From Gnetum montanum (taxonomy: Eukaryota > Streptophyta > Gnetopsida > Gnetales > Gnetaceae), in the NCBI GenBank assembly GCA_015680685.1, contig MNCI01012628.1, positions 441,679-505,678 on the forward strand: a stretch of DNA of 64,000 nt. The letters run 5' to 3'. Of this stretch, positions 1-11,650 are shown one piece after another. A program made the position numbers and the translations under genes. The notes under the pieces were generated by a model. The model was not told where the DNA came from and made no database searches. It saw only the letters and a program-made list of their open reading frames with translations. Position 1 is the first letter of the stretch. Each line of letters starts with the position of its first letter.

Positions 1-1202
1 GTGTTGAAGCTGCACAGGTTGAAGAAATTCAAGGTATTTCATCCTTTAGCATGGTTCAATCATAAGAATAGATTTTTCTCTCTAATCCTAAGGTATATAT
101 ATTTAAATATAACTTAGTTTTATGTCTTATATTTATATTTATTTTTCTAATATTTCTTTTTTGTAGAGGCAACGTACTAAGCAAAGTTCTAGCAGTCCTA
201 TAATTTTAATGTTTAAATAACTAAAACCAACAAAGTTTTTTTCAGAGGCAATGTACTAAGCAAAGTTTTAGTTATTTAAACATTAAAATACTTCCCTTTT
301 TCTTTTATATGATGCTGGTTTTTAATTTATTATTATTATTATTTTTCTAGAGGTCTATGGAGTGACAATACTTTATTCAAGAGATGGATAGAGGTGATGC
401 ATGTGCTACTTCTGCATAGACTCCCAATCTACCACCTAGATTACCAATCGTGCCTTCTTTTTCTGTGACACCTGGAAGAGGTATTCTTCCACAAGTAGCA
501 TTAGTATTATTTTCTAAGTCTATTTCAGTAACTTCTTCTTTCTCAATCTCAAGATCTTCATATTTGATAGGAAAGATAGTGGCTGCTACTGAAGACGAAC
601 TTGTGCTTCTTCGATGCATTAGCCAACAAATCTCAAATAATAAACCCTATTTTTTTGTGAGGGTGTCCACCATCTACGGGAATCTCATTCATGTAACTTC
701 AAGGTGGATTATGATTTAATACAGGCTAGAGTTTTATCACCTTTTCATCTAATTCTTGAGGATGCACAAAATGCTTTAAAAGATCTGGAGCAACTCTTAA
801 GAGAATTGGAAAGTGCAACATGCTATGTGTGGCATTTAGCAACTCATGAATAGTTTCTTCAAATTGACAATGATCGATTTCAAGATACTTATTATTATTT
901 TTATTTGTATTTGTTTCTTGATTTTCTCATAACTCATAATTTAAATCTTGTTTCTGTAGAGAAAGAAGAAGGAATCACAAAAAGACATGGATGATTGATT
1001 AATACAGATGGATATGTTACAAACCCAACTTAAAAGAAAGGAGGAATCAACAACTATAGTAAGATGTGCAACCGAATATATCAAACAATTGTGTGATGGA
1101 TTGGCTAGATGCAAAGTAGTGCTTAGCAAGGTAGATGCTACTACTGAAGAAAGAGAATCCCAATTTAAGATAGTCATAGATCTTCTTAGTTCTTTTAGTT
1201 GA
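1..1202 (+). pseudogene. Unrecognised multi-segment coding remnant
   Basis: I do not recognise this protein. Three open stretches look like exons: about 353-640 (after a splice-acceptor-like ttttctag), about 667-853 and 959-1202 (after tttctgtag). The first has in-frame TGA and TAG, the second ends in TAG, and the third has one TGA and then reads 64 codons from 1008. The second and third are rich in Leu, Glu, Lys and Gln and look coiled-coil forming (for example ILEDAQNALKDLEQLLREL). AT-rich intron-like DNA separates the segments. It could be a decayed host gene cut by the window edge or an element gag/ORF1 with introns. The style resembles the coiled-coil remnants at 19100-20912, but I could not align them. 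Confidence 0.4.
166..289. repeat. Paired direct repeat with 25-bp inverted repeat
   Basis: A 23-bp direct repeat (gaggcaaYgtactaagcaaag) occurs at 166-188 and 245-267. Between and after these lie 25-bp perfect inverted arms at 203-227 and 265-289, separated by 37 bp, able to form a hairpin. It sits in the intron-like part of the pseudogene at 1-1202. It may be a local duplication-inversion or the footprint of a small foldback element. Confidence 0.7.
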
Positions 1203-1430
1203 AATAAATGATCATAGTTTTCTTTCTTACATTTTTCCCATTCTACTTTTTTCCCCTATTCTTCTTTTTTTATATCCTACTTAGATGTACTTCCTCTCAC
1301 TCTCCCTTGATTACCAAAATAAAATAAAATAATATTTTCCTCTATTTTTTTATCTTGCTCAAATGTACTTGTGTTTTTCAATAATAATAAAATAAAGTTA
1401 TTCTTCCACTTTGGCTTCTGAATTATGGTT

Positions 1431-1443
1431 TGCTTCGATACCA
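1431..1443 (-). other. Primer-binding site of a retrotransposon
   Basis: On the minus strand this reads TGGTATCGAAGCA, two bases beyond the end of the LTR at 1446-1954. It is close to TGGTATCAGAGC, the complement of the initiator tRNA-Met 3' end used by many plant LTR elements. Its place next to the terminal CA of the LTR makes chance unlikely. No gag of the same orientation follows at lower coordinates, so the internal part is lost. Confidence 0.65.
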
Positions 1444-1445
1444 AA

Positions 1446-1954
1446 TGTGACATCTCATTCTCGAATGTTGTAAAAATATGAATGCTTAATTTATTACATT
1501 CACTGTTTTCTGAGATAATATACTGAAAACATTATAAATACTTAATAAATGAATTAACTGGTAAATAAATACATGGTACTAAAGAATTAAATAAGGAAAA
1601 TGAAAAAATTATATTAATGGAAGAGAGTACTATAATGCGCTTTTGGGTTATCTTCTTATGCCACTTAAGCCTTAGAGGTAATTTGGCACTACCACCATAG
1701 TTAGGTTGTCTTGCCAAAGGGATGATTAGTTCCTTTTTGTCCTGCTTCACCCAGCTCCCGTTACTTGCCTTTCCAAGCTCTGCAACTCCATGCTAGCACG
1801 ACCTTTAACCTTGGCCTTAAATGGCATAGGTCAAACCCTTTCCCAAGGGATACATGAATAATTGTAACCCCTCATAATGAGGTGCCCCTTCATTAGAAGG
1901 TTAATTACATTGTTTACAATTTTTTCCGCCCTTAACAAGGGATGGGATGTTACA
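1446..1954 (-). mobile_element. LTR, family 1 (copy 1), with adjacent PBS
   Basis: On the minus strand this 509-bp block starts TGTAACATCCC and ends GATGTCACA, with TG...CA termini, and is followed directly by a primer-binding site. The block at 53205-53774 is clearly related. Shared landmarks include 'gcactaccaYcat', 'tgacttgcctt' / 'ttacttgcctt', 'atgYtRgcaYgacctttaa' and 'aggtcaaa'. The two are 52 kb apart, and only this one has a PBS, so they are probably separate insertions rather than two ends of one element. No coding sequence is seen inside. Confidence 0.7.
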
Positions 1955-3025
1955 GAATTCATATCATCCATCCATTCCACTAAACTCTTGGATTTTTATC
2001 TTAGCAACATGATGTCCTTTTCTAATTACAACTTAATAGACTTGGAAAGGACCAAGCGGAATGAACAAGGTTTTGACTTCAAGGAGATTTGTCAACTTCT
2101 ATAACTAACTTTCTTCTTGAGTTTTATGGGTATTCTCATTGGTTTCTCTCCACTCCTACTGTTGACTAATAATAGGAAGCATGCCTTTGCATGATGTGGT
2201 TTCCATGAAAAAAAAAATACATGGGAATTCAAAGCACACCTCTTAAACATAATAATGGGCTACACACACTGGTTATGGGGTTGGAAAGACATGTTACCCA
2301 TGCTTGAAATCACCCCTCCAACTAAGGTTCTTCTTATCTTCCTACTTCTCTTTTCTTCTCTACTTGGAGTGGTGGTTGATCTTTGGGAGTGGTCATGGAA
2401 TCTTGTTCATCAAACAGTTAGAATATAGCAATGCGAACTTACTAAATATGGATGGACTTAATTCCAATTAAGGATTAGATAGTATCTAGTCATGTTAATC
2501 ATACACTCCACATAGACTTTATGTACCTGGGATGTGAGACTCCATTACCATTCTCTCCATCTCCCATCCCTCTACTCTTATCATCCATCATCTCAATACC
2601 TCCTATCATGGTAAATTAATGTTTCTATTATGGTATGTCATAATCCTTTGATGATCTCTAGAGTGGATTTGATTTTTAATTATCTATGATCATTCATCAT
2701 CCTTGGTGCCTACAGACACCTTGGTATGATGACATGTAAGACCATTAATGACATAAGCCTACTTTGGAGAGGATCCACTTACATACCCCTTAGTCTTAGT
2801 TAGTTAAACTTCCTATCCCTTGGTCATTTTGTAATCAATCTAATCATTTCACCACATAAACATCTAGTTTTGAAATACCTTGGCATTTTCATTTTCATCC
2901 ATATCTCCTCTTTCCAAAAAATCTCATATCCTCTTCCATGTTTTTCCATCATTCTAAGCTTTTTTAGCTTTGTTGGGCTCTCATTTCATGCTCAAACTCT
3001 ACCAACATACTTAGTTTTCTAATTG
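1955..3025. other. No recognised feature
   Basis: AT-rich sequence without a convincing gene. A short open stretch at 1877-2104 (plus) ends in a charged segment (DLERTKRNEQGFDFKEICQLL-like), but it crosses the LTR boundary and is not recognisable. Confidence 0.4.
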
Positions 3026-3295
3026 TGAAAAATCACTTCAAATAGCTATGTTGATGCATCCTTGTTGATGCATCCCTATCAATGCATCACAAAAGACTAT
3101 AAATATGCATGACACTTGCAAGAGAGAAGGTTTTACAAATTTTAGAGCTTAGAGACCTTCCAAGAGCTCTAACTTGTAAACTAGTTACCTATTTCATCTC
3201 ATTCTTCTATCCTCAAGCTACTAGAGATAAGATTTATGTTGTAGAAGCCACAAACCTTTAGTTTGTGATAGAAATGTTTTTTGGAATTTTTCTAA
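3026..3295 (+). mobile_element. Decayed 5' LTR of a pol-less gypsy-type element
   Basis: It begins TGAAAAATCACTTCAAATAGC, matching the start of the block at 5841 (TGAAAAAGTGTCATAAACAGG). Both then show clustered TGATGCATCC/ATGCATC motifs followed by a TATA-like box (ctataaatatg at about 3108; tttataaatgtg at about 5952). The two copies are strongly diverged and the right end is uncertain. Function: promoter and polyadenylation region of the element. Confidence 0.45.
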
Positions 3296-3499
3296 CTCCC
3301 CAAGAATTACCCATCAAATAAATATTAAAATAGTCATCCAAGATAGGGTTAAACCTCATAAACAAACTTTAGTAGCTGATTAATAAAATAATAAATCTAC
3401 CATGATTACAAATAAACCTAAGTATAATCCAATCTAATGAGAAAGATACTAAAAGGAACTAAGGATTATAAACTAAAATGTTAATCCAAGGATACGTTT

Positions 3500-5640
3500 A
3501 TGATTGTAGATGGTAGCAAAGAAAGGAGCACTCGAATGAGGACCTTTCCAACAAAGGGAGAAGTAGCCATGAGGAGGAAGGAACCAAAAACAACCATAAC
3601 AATCCCAAAAATAAGAGGTCAAGGAAACATAGGCAGCAAGACCTCTTTAGGAGGATCTTGAAGTGAAATCTATTTGATAGATTTTGATTGCGAAAACTAG
3701 CCAATATAGGCAGGATGAGGCTCTAAGACCAAAACGTAACCTTGAGGCCACATTAACAAAGACCTGCCTAGAGAAGATGTGAACTAAGGAGGTTTAGAGT
3801 TTGGCTTTTCAAGAACTAAAATTTGGATCCTTCTTGGAGTTGGTGCTCGAGGAAGTCTATGCTTAACTACAAGGATCTCATATGTGGGCCCATTCTCTCA
3901 TCCAATGGAGAATGGTACATGAAGGAGACCAACCTATTTTAGAACAACTGACAGGGAGATGCATCGGTTAAAAGAAAGAATATCACCATCTTCTACTTAG
4001 TTGAGGACATTGCCAAGGCCTCAATTTACCTGATACTAGGGAAACATTGGCTAAAATCTCAACCTAGGTGGACCCGAAAGCCAAGAACAAATGGATGCAG
4101 TGCTGCTATGGGGTGGAATGTATGAAGTATAATGAACTCATAAAGGTGGAACATGCTTACTTAAAAATGATAGCATATCACCGAAACTCCACTATGGGGC
4201 TAAGCAAGCTCACAACCTTCTTTGCTTTTGTGTATGTTACTCTAAGCAAAAAATTTCCTATTGGCCTTCCATAACCTATCTATCTAGAGATAGAGACTAA
4301 TTTAAGGAAAATGAGAGAGGAAGGAGGAAACTCCCTTTTTCATGTCTTATCAAAAATATTTATAAAATGGGAGGCATAACATGATATGTTAATGATGTAG
4401 CTCGTCATGCTCTTGCTGCATCTTGGTAGGAGATGATGAAGGATAAGGTATTAGCAAAGCTGTAGAAGAGGAGAGGACACCACCACCACCATCTATAAGA
4501 GAAACCACTCCAAAGTGCTTGTAACTATAGAAAGGCTCTAGAAACTTTGTGAGAAGTAGTTGCAATGATAGCTGGGTTCGACAGGTGATGGGGAACCATC
4601 AATTTACTATCTAGCACTTAGCCATCTAAATAAAGTCATAGGGACTATTAGTTGATTGGTGAAAACTACTCTACTGTTCTTCACATAAAGAAATCAAGCA
4701 GTTGCTAGAACATATCCTACTGCCTAAGAAATTACAATGCCCATCCTTAGATAGGAGTTCATTGTAACTTCTAGGAATGCTGCAACTTTCTTGATGCACT
4801 TGTAGGAAGGTAAAGGAGTGAATATCCTGGTGATGTAGCACCGAGGATATGAAATAATGATAGAGTTGGTGGCCAATAGGGTAGTAGAAGCCCTAAATGA
4901 TCTTATGGTAGTTGTCCCAAACATTGCCACAATGGTAGATATTTAGACATCCACAAGAGTAGGAATCGATCGGTTGAGTATAGCTCAACATGAAGAAGCA
5001 TTGGAAAGACTAGTGGGATTTAGGCAATGGCTTCTAGAGGTCTTTGATCTCCTAGATGAAATAATAGTATCCTAGCAGAGCTACTAGAGACAGATGAAAA
5101 ACTTCTCATTGCTAATGCCCAACTATAAGTAGTCACCCCAAAAAACCAACGATTTGCTACTAAGGTTGCAAAGTTATGGGCCTATCTCTTTGATCCCAAA
5201 ATTCTTAATCTAGAGCTCACATGAAACGAAGCTTTTTAGAAACTTCAATATTGAATTAGAGAGGTTGAGAATGCTAAGGAGGCTATGATCTTTGACACAT
5301 CCTTGTTGGAAGCTATGGTCTTTAACACTAACAAGGACTTGGCTCAAGTCCACAAAGAAAACTTGGTTCTCACCAAGAATATCCATCAGCTATGCAATGT
5401 TGAACAACAAAAAGATCATATGGTTAAATTTCTTTGATAGCAAAAGGAGTAGCTAGTCAAGGTGAGCCTTGATCTAAGGAGGTTAGTAGTAGAGAATTGA
5501 ATTCTCTTGATGGATGAGGTCCAAGCACTTCGTAAAAAAAAAAGACATCAAGATAGCCACCTAGAATAATGAGGCCTTGAAATTTAAATGTGTTAAGGGA
5601 GCTTACTCAATTTTTGTAAGAGTGTCCAATTTTTTTGTCA
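3500..5640 (+). pseudogene. Gag-like/coiled-coil ORF remnant inside the 3026-6200 element
   Basis: Several short open stretches follow one another with frame changes and many TAG/TGA stops. In order: a basic, Gln/Lys/Arg-rich segment (about 3515-3680), a segment with two Trp residues (about 3790-3990), the 68-codon stretch at 4068-4274 (VDPKAKNKWMQCCYG...), a segment near 4380-4490, and a Leu/Glu/Lys-rich coiled-coil region (about 5180-5580). No reverse transcriptase or integrase motif is seen. The position between paired LTR-like blocks suggests the structural protein of a non-autonomous LTR element. I cannot assign a known gag family, and a plant mobile-domain-type protein is an alternative. 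Confidence 0.4.
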
Positions 5641-5771
5641 TGGATCCCAATTTTGTAATTTCATACAGTTTGGTACTTAGAGTCGGTTAGTTAGTTAGTC
5701 TATTGTTTTTTAGTTAATAAATTTCATACTTCTCTAATTGTTTGTGAAAATCTTGATTCTACTTTTCTTCA

Positions 5772-5845
5772 CTTGAAGATGAATTTTTAGTTAGTTGTGG
5801 GGGTATGACAAAGATGAATTTTTAGTTAGTTGTGGGGGTATGAAA
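5772..5845 (+). other. Polypurine tract, 35-bp tandem duplication, end-of-pol motif
   Basis: The reading LEDEFLVSCGGM followed by a tgtgggggta tract matches the usual end of Ty3/gypsy pol, where an L-E-D-E-F-like stretch runs into a G-rich polypurine tract just before the 3' LTR. The stretch occurs twice in tandem (5776-5810 and 5811-5845). The 3' LTR starts at TGAAAAAG (5841), directly after the second copy. Confidence 0.6.
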
Positions 5846-6200
5846 AAGTGTCATAAACAGGCTACATCGATAGGTATGCATCAACGTAGCCTCGTTGATG
5901 CATCCTTATCTATGCATGGTGACATGCATTGACGTTGATGTAGGCACAACCTTTATAAATGTGTGTATCAATCACATTTATGGCACCTTTTGTTAGTAGC
6001 ATAGTGAAGCTCTCTTAGTGTGACTTTCCTAGAGTTAGAATATTTTTCTTTGAGTGCCCATAGTATGAGTGAAAGAGATTGTATAGAACTTTATTCAAGC
6101 ACCATGTACCTTAGCACATTGGCATGAATGAAAATAAAGTTGAGATTTCTAGCATTTGTTGTAGCACTTGGATTAGCTCAATCTTCCTAACTAGCACTTT
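5841..6200 (+). mobile_element. Decayed 3' LTR of the pol-less gypsy-type element
   Basis: It starts right after the polypurine tract. It contains a cluster of palindromic ATGCAT-type motifs at 5872-5940 (tatgcatcaacg, gttgatgcatcc, ctatgcatgg, acatgcattg, acgttgatg) and then a TATA-like box (ctttataaatgtg, about 5950). Its partner is 3026-3295. The right end is approximate. Confidence 0.5.
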
Positions 6201-6750
6201 ATTTTCTATGCATTTTATATTTCAAGTCAAAGATATTTAATGTAATTAACCATGAATACATAAGTACAATTGCTTTGAACATAATGTATAACACTTGGTA
6301 ATCCTAGTAGTGGCCATTTGGTATTTCCAATAATCATCACGTGGTAATCTAGTAGCATTTGTATGAGTTCGGGATGTATGTGGCAAGCAAGAATGGCTAC
6401 TTATGTTAGGGTAGTTAGCCTTTAGAATAGTTAGGTAGTTAAAATAATCAATCATTAAATATTTAGTTTCCCATATAAAACGTAAGATAAAAAATATAAA
6501 AATAAAAATAAAAATAAAAATAAAAACAAGTATCATATACCTTAACTCACATTTAACAATATGCATGGCATAGAAAAGTGTGAGCTAGGAAGATAACAAT
6601 CATGAAAATCCTCAACTCGTAGTTTAGAACTATGGGAAAACATAGGAACTAAGTCCATGAAGTTCAACTAGATTACTAGTACATGTTGGTAATTTTTATG
6701 GTTGGATGTAGGGTATACTCACTACTCATCAATTACTATTAATAGACAGT
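6201..6750. other. No gene; short (AAAAAT)n tract
   Basis: Noncoding AT-rich sequence. A short aaaaat microsatellite lies at about 6497-6526. Nothing else is recognised. Confidence 0.5.
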
Positions 6751-8760
6751 AATATTGAAGAGGAGAATCAATGTATTTCTTTGTTATAGTCTCTTCTTGA
6801 ATCATGGGATAATATTGCTCAAAATATTACTAGCATTAGTGCATCATTAAAAGTTGATAAAGTTATAGAAGGGTTGATAACAAAATAACTTTAGAGAAAG
6901 ATTTCTAAGTCAATACCTACTAAAGCATTGGTTGTTAAGGGACTAAGTAAACAACACTCTAGTAAATCCTCTAGTAAAAATAATCCTTAATTAAAGAAAG
7001 TAGGTATTGACTTATCAATTTAGAATTGCTTATAATAAAATAATTTTAGAAAATCTCCTAAGTGTTGGAAATATGGGAAGTGTGGTCACTTGAAAAGGAC
7101 TACAAAGTTTTTAAGAAGAAGGACAAAGAGTTTGTATTTGATTCTAGAAAAGATGCTAAGAATGAACTTCTAGACTTATGTGCTATCATAATTGAAGGTA
7201 ATCCTAATTATAATTAATAGTATATTCATTTAGGTGTTTAATATAGCATTAATCCCAAAATATAATGGTTTTCTACATACCATGAAGCTATATCCTCTCC
7301 TTTTTTTCTTGGGAATGATGAAACTAGTGTTGTTAAGGGCTATGATAAAGTGAATTTATCTTGTAACAAGAAATTAATAGTAATTCCAAAGGTGTATCAT
7401 GTTCAAGAACTCACCAAAAATATGTTATTTGTGGCTAATTTTGATGATTTTTACCTATTTATACTATTTAGAAATAAGAAATGTAGAATATTTTAGGGAA
7501 AAATGAATCATAGCTACAAGATTCAGAGAAGGTAGTGGGCGGTTGTACCAATTGGATGGTGTTACAATTGCTAATAAAGCTAAAGTTCTTCATGCTCAAA
7601 AAGAAAAATTCACCATAAAACTATGGCATAGAATAATTAGGCATGTGGGAGAGAAATCTATCCATCTTCTTAAATAAAAAGTATAATTAAAGGTAAATTC
7701 CAAGATCATATACTTCTTTACAAATATTTCTTGAATGGAAAATAATATCTTTTAAGTTATTTTTTGCAAATACTCAAAGAGCTAAAAGTACATTGGATCT
7801 TATTCATAGTGATGTATTTGGTCCTATTTTGGTGGATTCTATTACTAGCTTTGAATATTATGTATCATTCATAGATGATTATTCTAGGAAGGTATGGATT
7901 TACTTTTTGAAATTCAAGTATGAAGTCTTTGATAAATTCAAAGAATATAAAGATCTTATTGAGAACCAATTTGACAATAGAATTAAATCCCTTAGAATAG
8001 ACAATGGCGAGGAGTTTTATTTAGATGAATTTAAAAGGTTTTGTAGGACTCATGGTATTTTCAAGAAAAAAGAGCATTCTAGGCACTACATAGCAAAATG
8101 GAGTTGCAGAACGGATGAATAGAATGCTTATGGAATGAGATCGATGCATGCTCAATGATGCTAGTGTTGAAAAGAAATTTTGGGTAGACACTGTGATGAT
8201 AACTTGCTATAATTAATAGAACATCCTTGTGATCACTGGATGGTAGAACCCACAAGAAATATGGTCTGGTAAGAAAATTTCTTTAGATAATTTAAGAGTA
8301 TAGTTTATTGTCATGTGCCTAAAGAATGTAGATCTAAATTGGACTATAAATTTAATAAATATATGTTCTTGGATATGGCCATGGTTTAAAAGGATATAAG
8401 CTATGGAATCCCAATACTAATAGAATCATATAGCAGAGATGTGGTGTTTATAGAATCATCTCAACCTGATATGATTTAAGAAAAGGTTCTAGAAAAAGCT
8501 CATTATGATATTAACTAGGAATTAGCTATAGAACAAGTTGATGATGACATTGATGAAGGAGAAGATCCACTTAAGAAAATGGTCAGCTACTAAGAAGATC
8601 AAATGGTCACCTCAACATTTAGATTCATATGTTTTTTTATGTTAGTGATGCTCCTCAATCTTATCAAGAAGCTTGTAATTCTAAAGTTAGCAAATCTTGG
8701 AAAACTAGAATGGATGAGGAAATAAAATCACTAATGAAGATTCATATGTTTAATTATCAG
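6750..8760 (+). pseudogene. Ty1/copia gag-pol remnant
   Basis: The landmarks appear in the copia order. A zinc knuckle at about 7063-7110 reads CWKYGKCGHLKR, with the second and last Cys replaced. A GAG-pre-integrase segment follows (LWHRIIRHVG, about 7620). The integrase core lies at 7793-8122 with both early Asp motifs (HSDVFGP and RIDNGEEF). A frameshift near 8085-8100 precedes the QNGVAERMN stretch that should hold the catalytic Glu. The post-integrase region is at about 8280-8600, and the start of reverse transcriptase (QEACNS...WKTRMDEEIKSL) is at 8629-8760. The RT catalytic part is absent. It would have encoded integration and reverse transcription functions, and it is dead in several frames. 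A gypsy gag of opposite strand follows immediately. Confidence 0.9.
7011..7048. repeat. 38-bp exact repeat, copy 1
   Basis: A 38-bp AT-rich word beginning cttatcaatttagaattgct is identical at 10695-10732, with unrelated flanks. This copy lies in the copia gag remnant just before the zinc knuckle. Confidence 0.8.
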
Positions 8761-8889
8761 CATTTTACTATTACAAACATAGATTATCTTTTCTTCACTC
8801 GCTTTTCTTCTACCTTTAATTTCATTCAAAATTATTTTGGAGTAGTTCTCTATTTAAAGTAGTTGGTATACATGAACGTTAAATTTAAT

Positions 8890-10377
8890 TCTTTATAGTT
8901 TTTCAATGATGTCATGCTTTCGTTTTCCATAAAAAATTAACATTCTAAGTAGCCTTGGGATTTATATCTTGTTGACCTTCACTTTCCTATTGAACCTTAT
9001 CCCTCAATTTTTTCTTTTTCTTTAGCTTGATTTCTTTCCTCCTTGTAGTTGACTTAGGTATTATATTTAGAGGTGTTGATGTAATCATATTTTTCTTAGA
9101 GCTTCATGGTTCATATATTAGCCCTCTATTAATATTCAAATCTTATTTATTGAATAGCTTGAATCTTCATCATTTGAGGACTCTTTGTTTGATGTTTTCT
9201 TCATATAATTTATTTATGATGGATTTTCATCATAGTCAAATTCTAATTCTAATAGGGAGTTAGCTAAAACTTATTCTTCTTTGGTCATAGCCAACTTGGC
9301 TTGACTATATTAATGTTTATATTTTGTGTGTTTTCTATTCTCTTTTATGTTAACTTTTGATGAGGCTTTTTCCAAATTGATAATTTTGTTAGACATATGT
9401 TTAAAAAATTTATCTTTATCAAGTTCTTTACGTTACTTTGTATTTTTATTACTAGTTGATGGAAAAGTTTTAAATTGATCAATGTTTTCAACTAAAGTTA
9501 AGTTTTTTTATGATTCTTGGGGAATTTTATGGGCATTATCTATGATTAAATTTAATTATCTTTCTTGATCTATAGATTGGCTATATAAATATGATAAAGT
9601 ATTAATATTTGGGATACTTCATAGCTAAATTGATATCTTGGGATCAACTGCATTCAAATATGTGTCTCTAAACACTTCATTTCTAGGTCTATATTGAATT
9701 TGAAATAGGTCATACATCCTTTAAAATTTGATGTTAAAATCCCTAATTGACTCTTTGGTGCCTTGTTTCATTTGTGATAATTCATAATAAAGCTATATTT
9801 GTTTAATATCATTTTTAAATTGAGCTAAAAATAATGTTTTCATGTCATCCTAGCTCGTGACACTATTATTTGACAAATTAGAGTACCATATGTAAGTCAT
9901 GTTCCTAGGATTTTCCATGAATAATCTACAAATTTGATCCTAATGTTGAATTTTTTCATGAGCTTAAGATAACTCCAACAAATGCAAATAATCCTATGCT
10001 AAATAAGCTTTTCTAGGTACATAGGGTTTAGCTAAATATTTCTAAGAGAATTTTGGAATCTCATGATGAGCATTGAAATGTAATAAGGTTGGAAGTTGAA
10101 AAGGATTAATATGAGGTGGATTAGCTATTTTATCAATTTTTAGGATCTTTAGATGAGAATGTGTGAATGATGTCCTTTTTGAGTTTGATATTCTAACCCT
10201 AAGGGAGGCTAAGCTAGCTATTAATGATTATCTTCTTGTTCTTCTTATCTTAACCCTACTACTAATCTTTTGATTAATTGGCTTATATTTATTCTCCTTA
10301 GAGGATGTATTTTCTTTGATTCTAAATGAATTATCAAGGCTTTTAAAATCTTCCTTTTTATGTGGTATTTCACTCAT
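8890..10377 (-). pseudogene. Ty3/gypsy gag remnant
   Basis: On the minus strand a Met at 10377 opens a Lys/Arg/Ser-rich leader. It is followed by a capsid-type region (about 10110-9690) typical of the Retrotrans_gag domain: LLELS, DQICRLFMENPRNMTYIWY, DDMKTLFLAQFKND, then LSQMKQGTKESIRDFNIKF. One continuous frame is broken mainly by TAG or TAA, including a TAG exactly where the conserved Trp of 'SWDD' is expected. The frame continues in a Lys/Glu/Ser-rich tail to about 8900. No zinc knuckle or protease is recognised. A PBS-like TTGGTGTTAGAA occurs about 45 bp upstream of the start codon (about 10412-10424, minus). This is the structural protein of a gypsy element distinct from the Tat-like copies at 21-52 kb. 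Confidence 0.8.
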
Positions 10378-10694
10378 GAGCTAAAATAACTATTACATTT
10401 TTTTTAAAGAATTCCTTTTTCTAACACCAAGCTATTGGTTCTAGGTTTCTAGTAATTAATTTCCATAAACCAATCTATAAAGACTTGTTTTTGGTAGCCT
10501 TTAGCTCCACTAGGGTATAGACACATCCAAATAGCTATAGTTATTTTATTAGAGCTAGTGGCTAATCTACTAATATATTAAGCTTTTAATAGTTTAAGAA
10601 GTAAGGTAAATATACTAATACTACTTCATAAATATTATCTACATGCTTGCTATATATCTAAGTCAAATGAAGAACTATTACCTATATTAGATTT

Positions 10695-10732
10695 CTTATC
10701 AATTTAGAATTGCTTATAATAAAATAATTTTA
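10695..10732. repeat. 38-bp exact repeat, copy 2
   Basis: Identical to 7011-7048. It lies in noncoding DNA upstream (minus sense) of the gag remnant. Confidence 0.8.
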
Positions 10733-11219
10733 AAATTTGATCTTTTGTATTTTCAAAAGTTTCTAAAATAAAAATAAGGCCTTTTTCTATTGATTATAGA
10801 GTTCTTAGTCTTACTTTACCAATACAAGTGAGAAATGTTTTTCAATTCTTGCACTATAATTAGCTTTGTTCTATCCATCTATTAGTTTTTTTTAAGATTT
10901 TAAAAGAATAATAATAAAAATAGCATAACCTTTTAAGATTGATAAAAATAATATGATCTCAACTCTTTAAACATATAATGCAAAAATTAACTTAATTCAT
11001 TAGAAGTAGACAATCATATTGAGCTATCTAGTCTTCACAAAGAGATAATGATAGTATGGATCATCTATTAAGTAGAAAACATATTAAAAAGTTGTTTAAC
11101 TTTGCTCAAAAGTAAAATGATAAGATAAGCTAAGTAATCAAAATTATAGAGCTTAGAATGAATTAGTAATCACTAAATTTTTTGTTGTATTCTTATTTTC
11201 TTAGTTAATTTTTTGAGCT

Positions 11220-11650
11220 TCTTGCTCTAACTAATTTGTTAATTGTCCATGGATGAAGAGAAGATCCAATTCTTATAGCTATGTAGCTCCATGCTTTGCA
11301 TGCCAATGTAGAATTGATTTGGATTTAAGCATCCTTGTCACATGCTGGCTATTAATTGAACAACCTTGTTCAATGAATCTTCTAGCTCCTATCTAGTCTT
11401 CACAATGAAATTCTTATAGCTATGAATGTCATTTTCCCTTTTAATAATGACCATTATTATTTCATTAAGAAGCTCCTTCTTGTGTATTATCAAAGACTCC
11501 CTTAGATCAATTTCTCTAGCCACTAACTCTTGCATTTTTATAATTACCTCCTCGTATAGTCTTTGTGATTTTAATTATAGCTATTCTTGAGGCTAAATTC
11601 TCCTTCTTCTCCTTCCATGAAGCTTACTCATAAAATTTGACTGACTAATT
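11220..11650 (-). pseudogene. Coiled-coil coding remnant
   Basis: The minus strand reads an open, charged, heptad-like stretch containing LYEEVIIKMQELVAREIDL and LIIHKKELLNEIIMVIIKRE, with few stops. It lies upstream of and on the same strand as the gag remnant at 8890-10377. It may be an extra ORF of that element or an unrelated fragment. I do not recognise the family. Confidence 0.4.
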
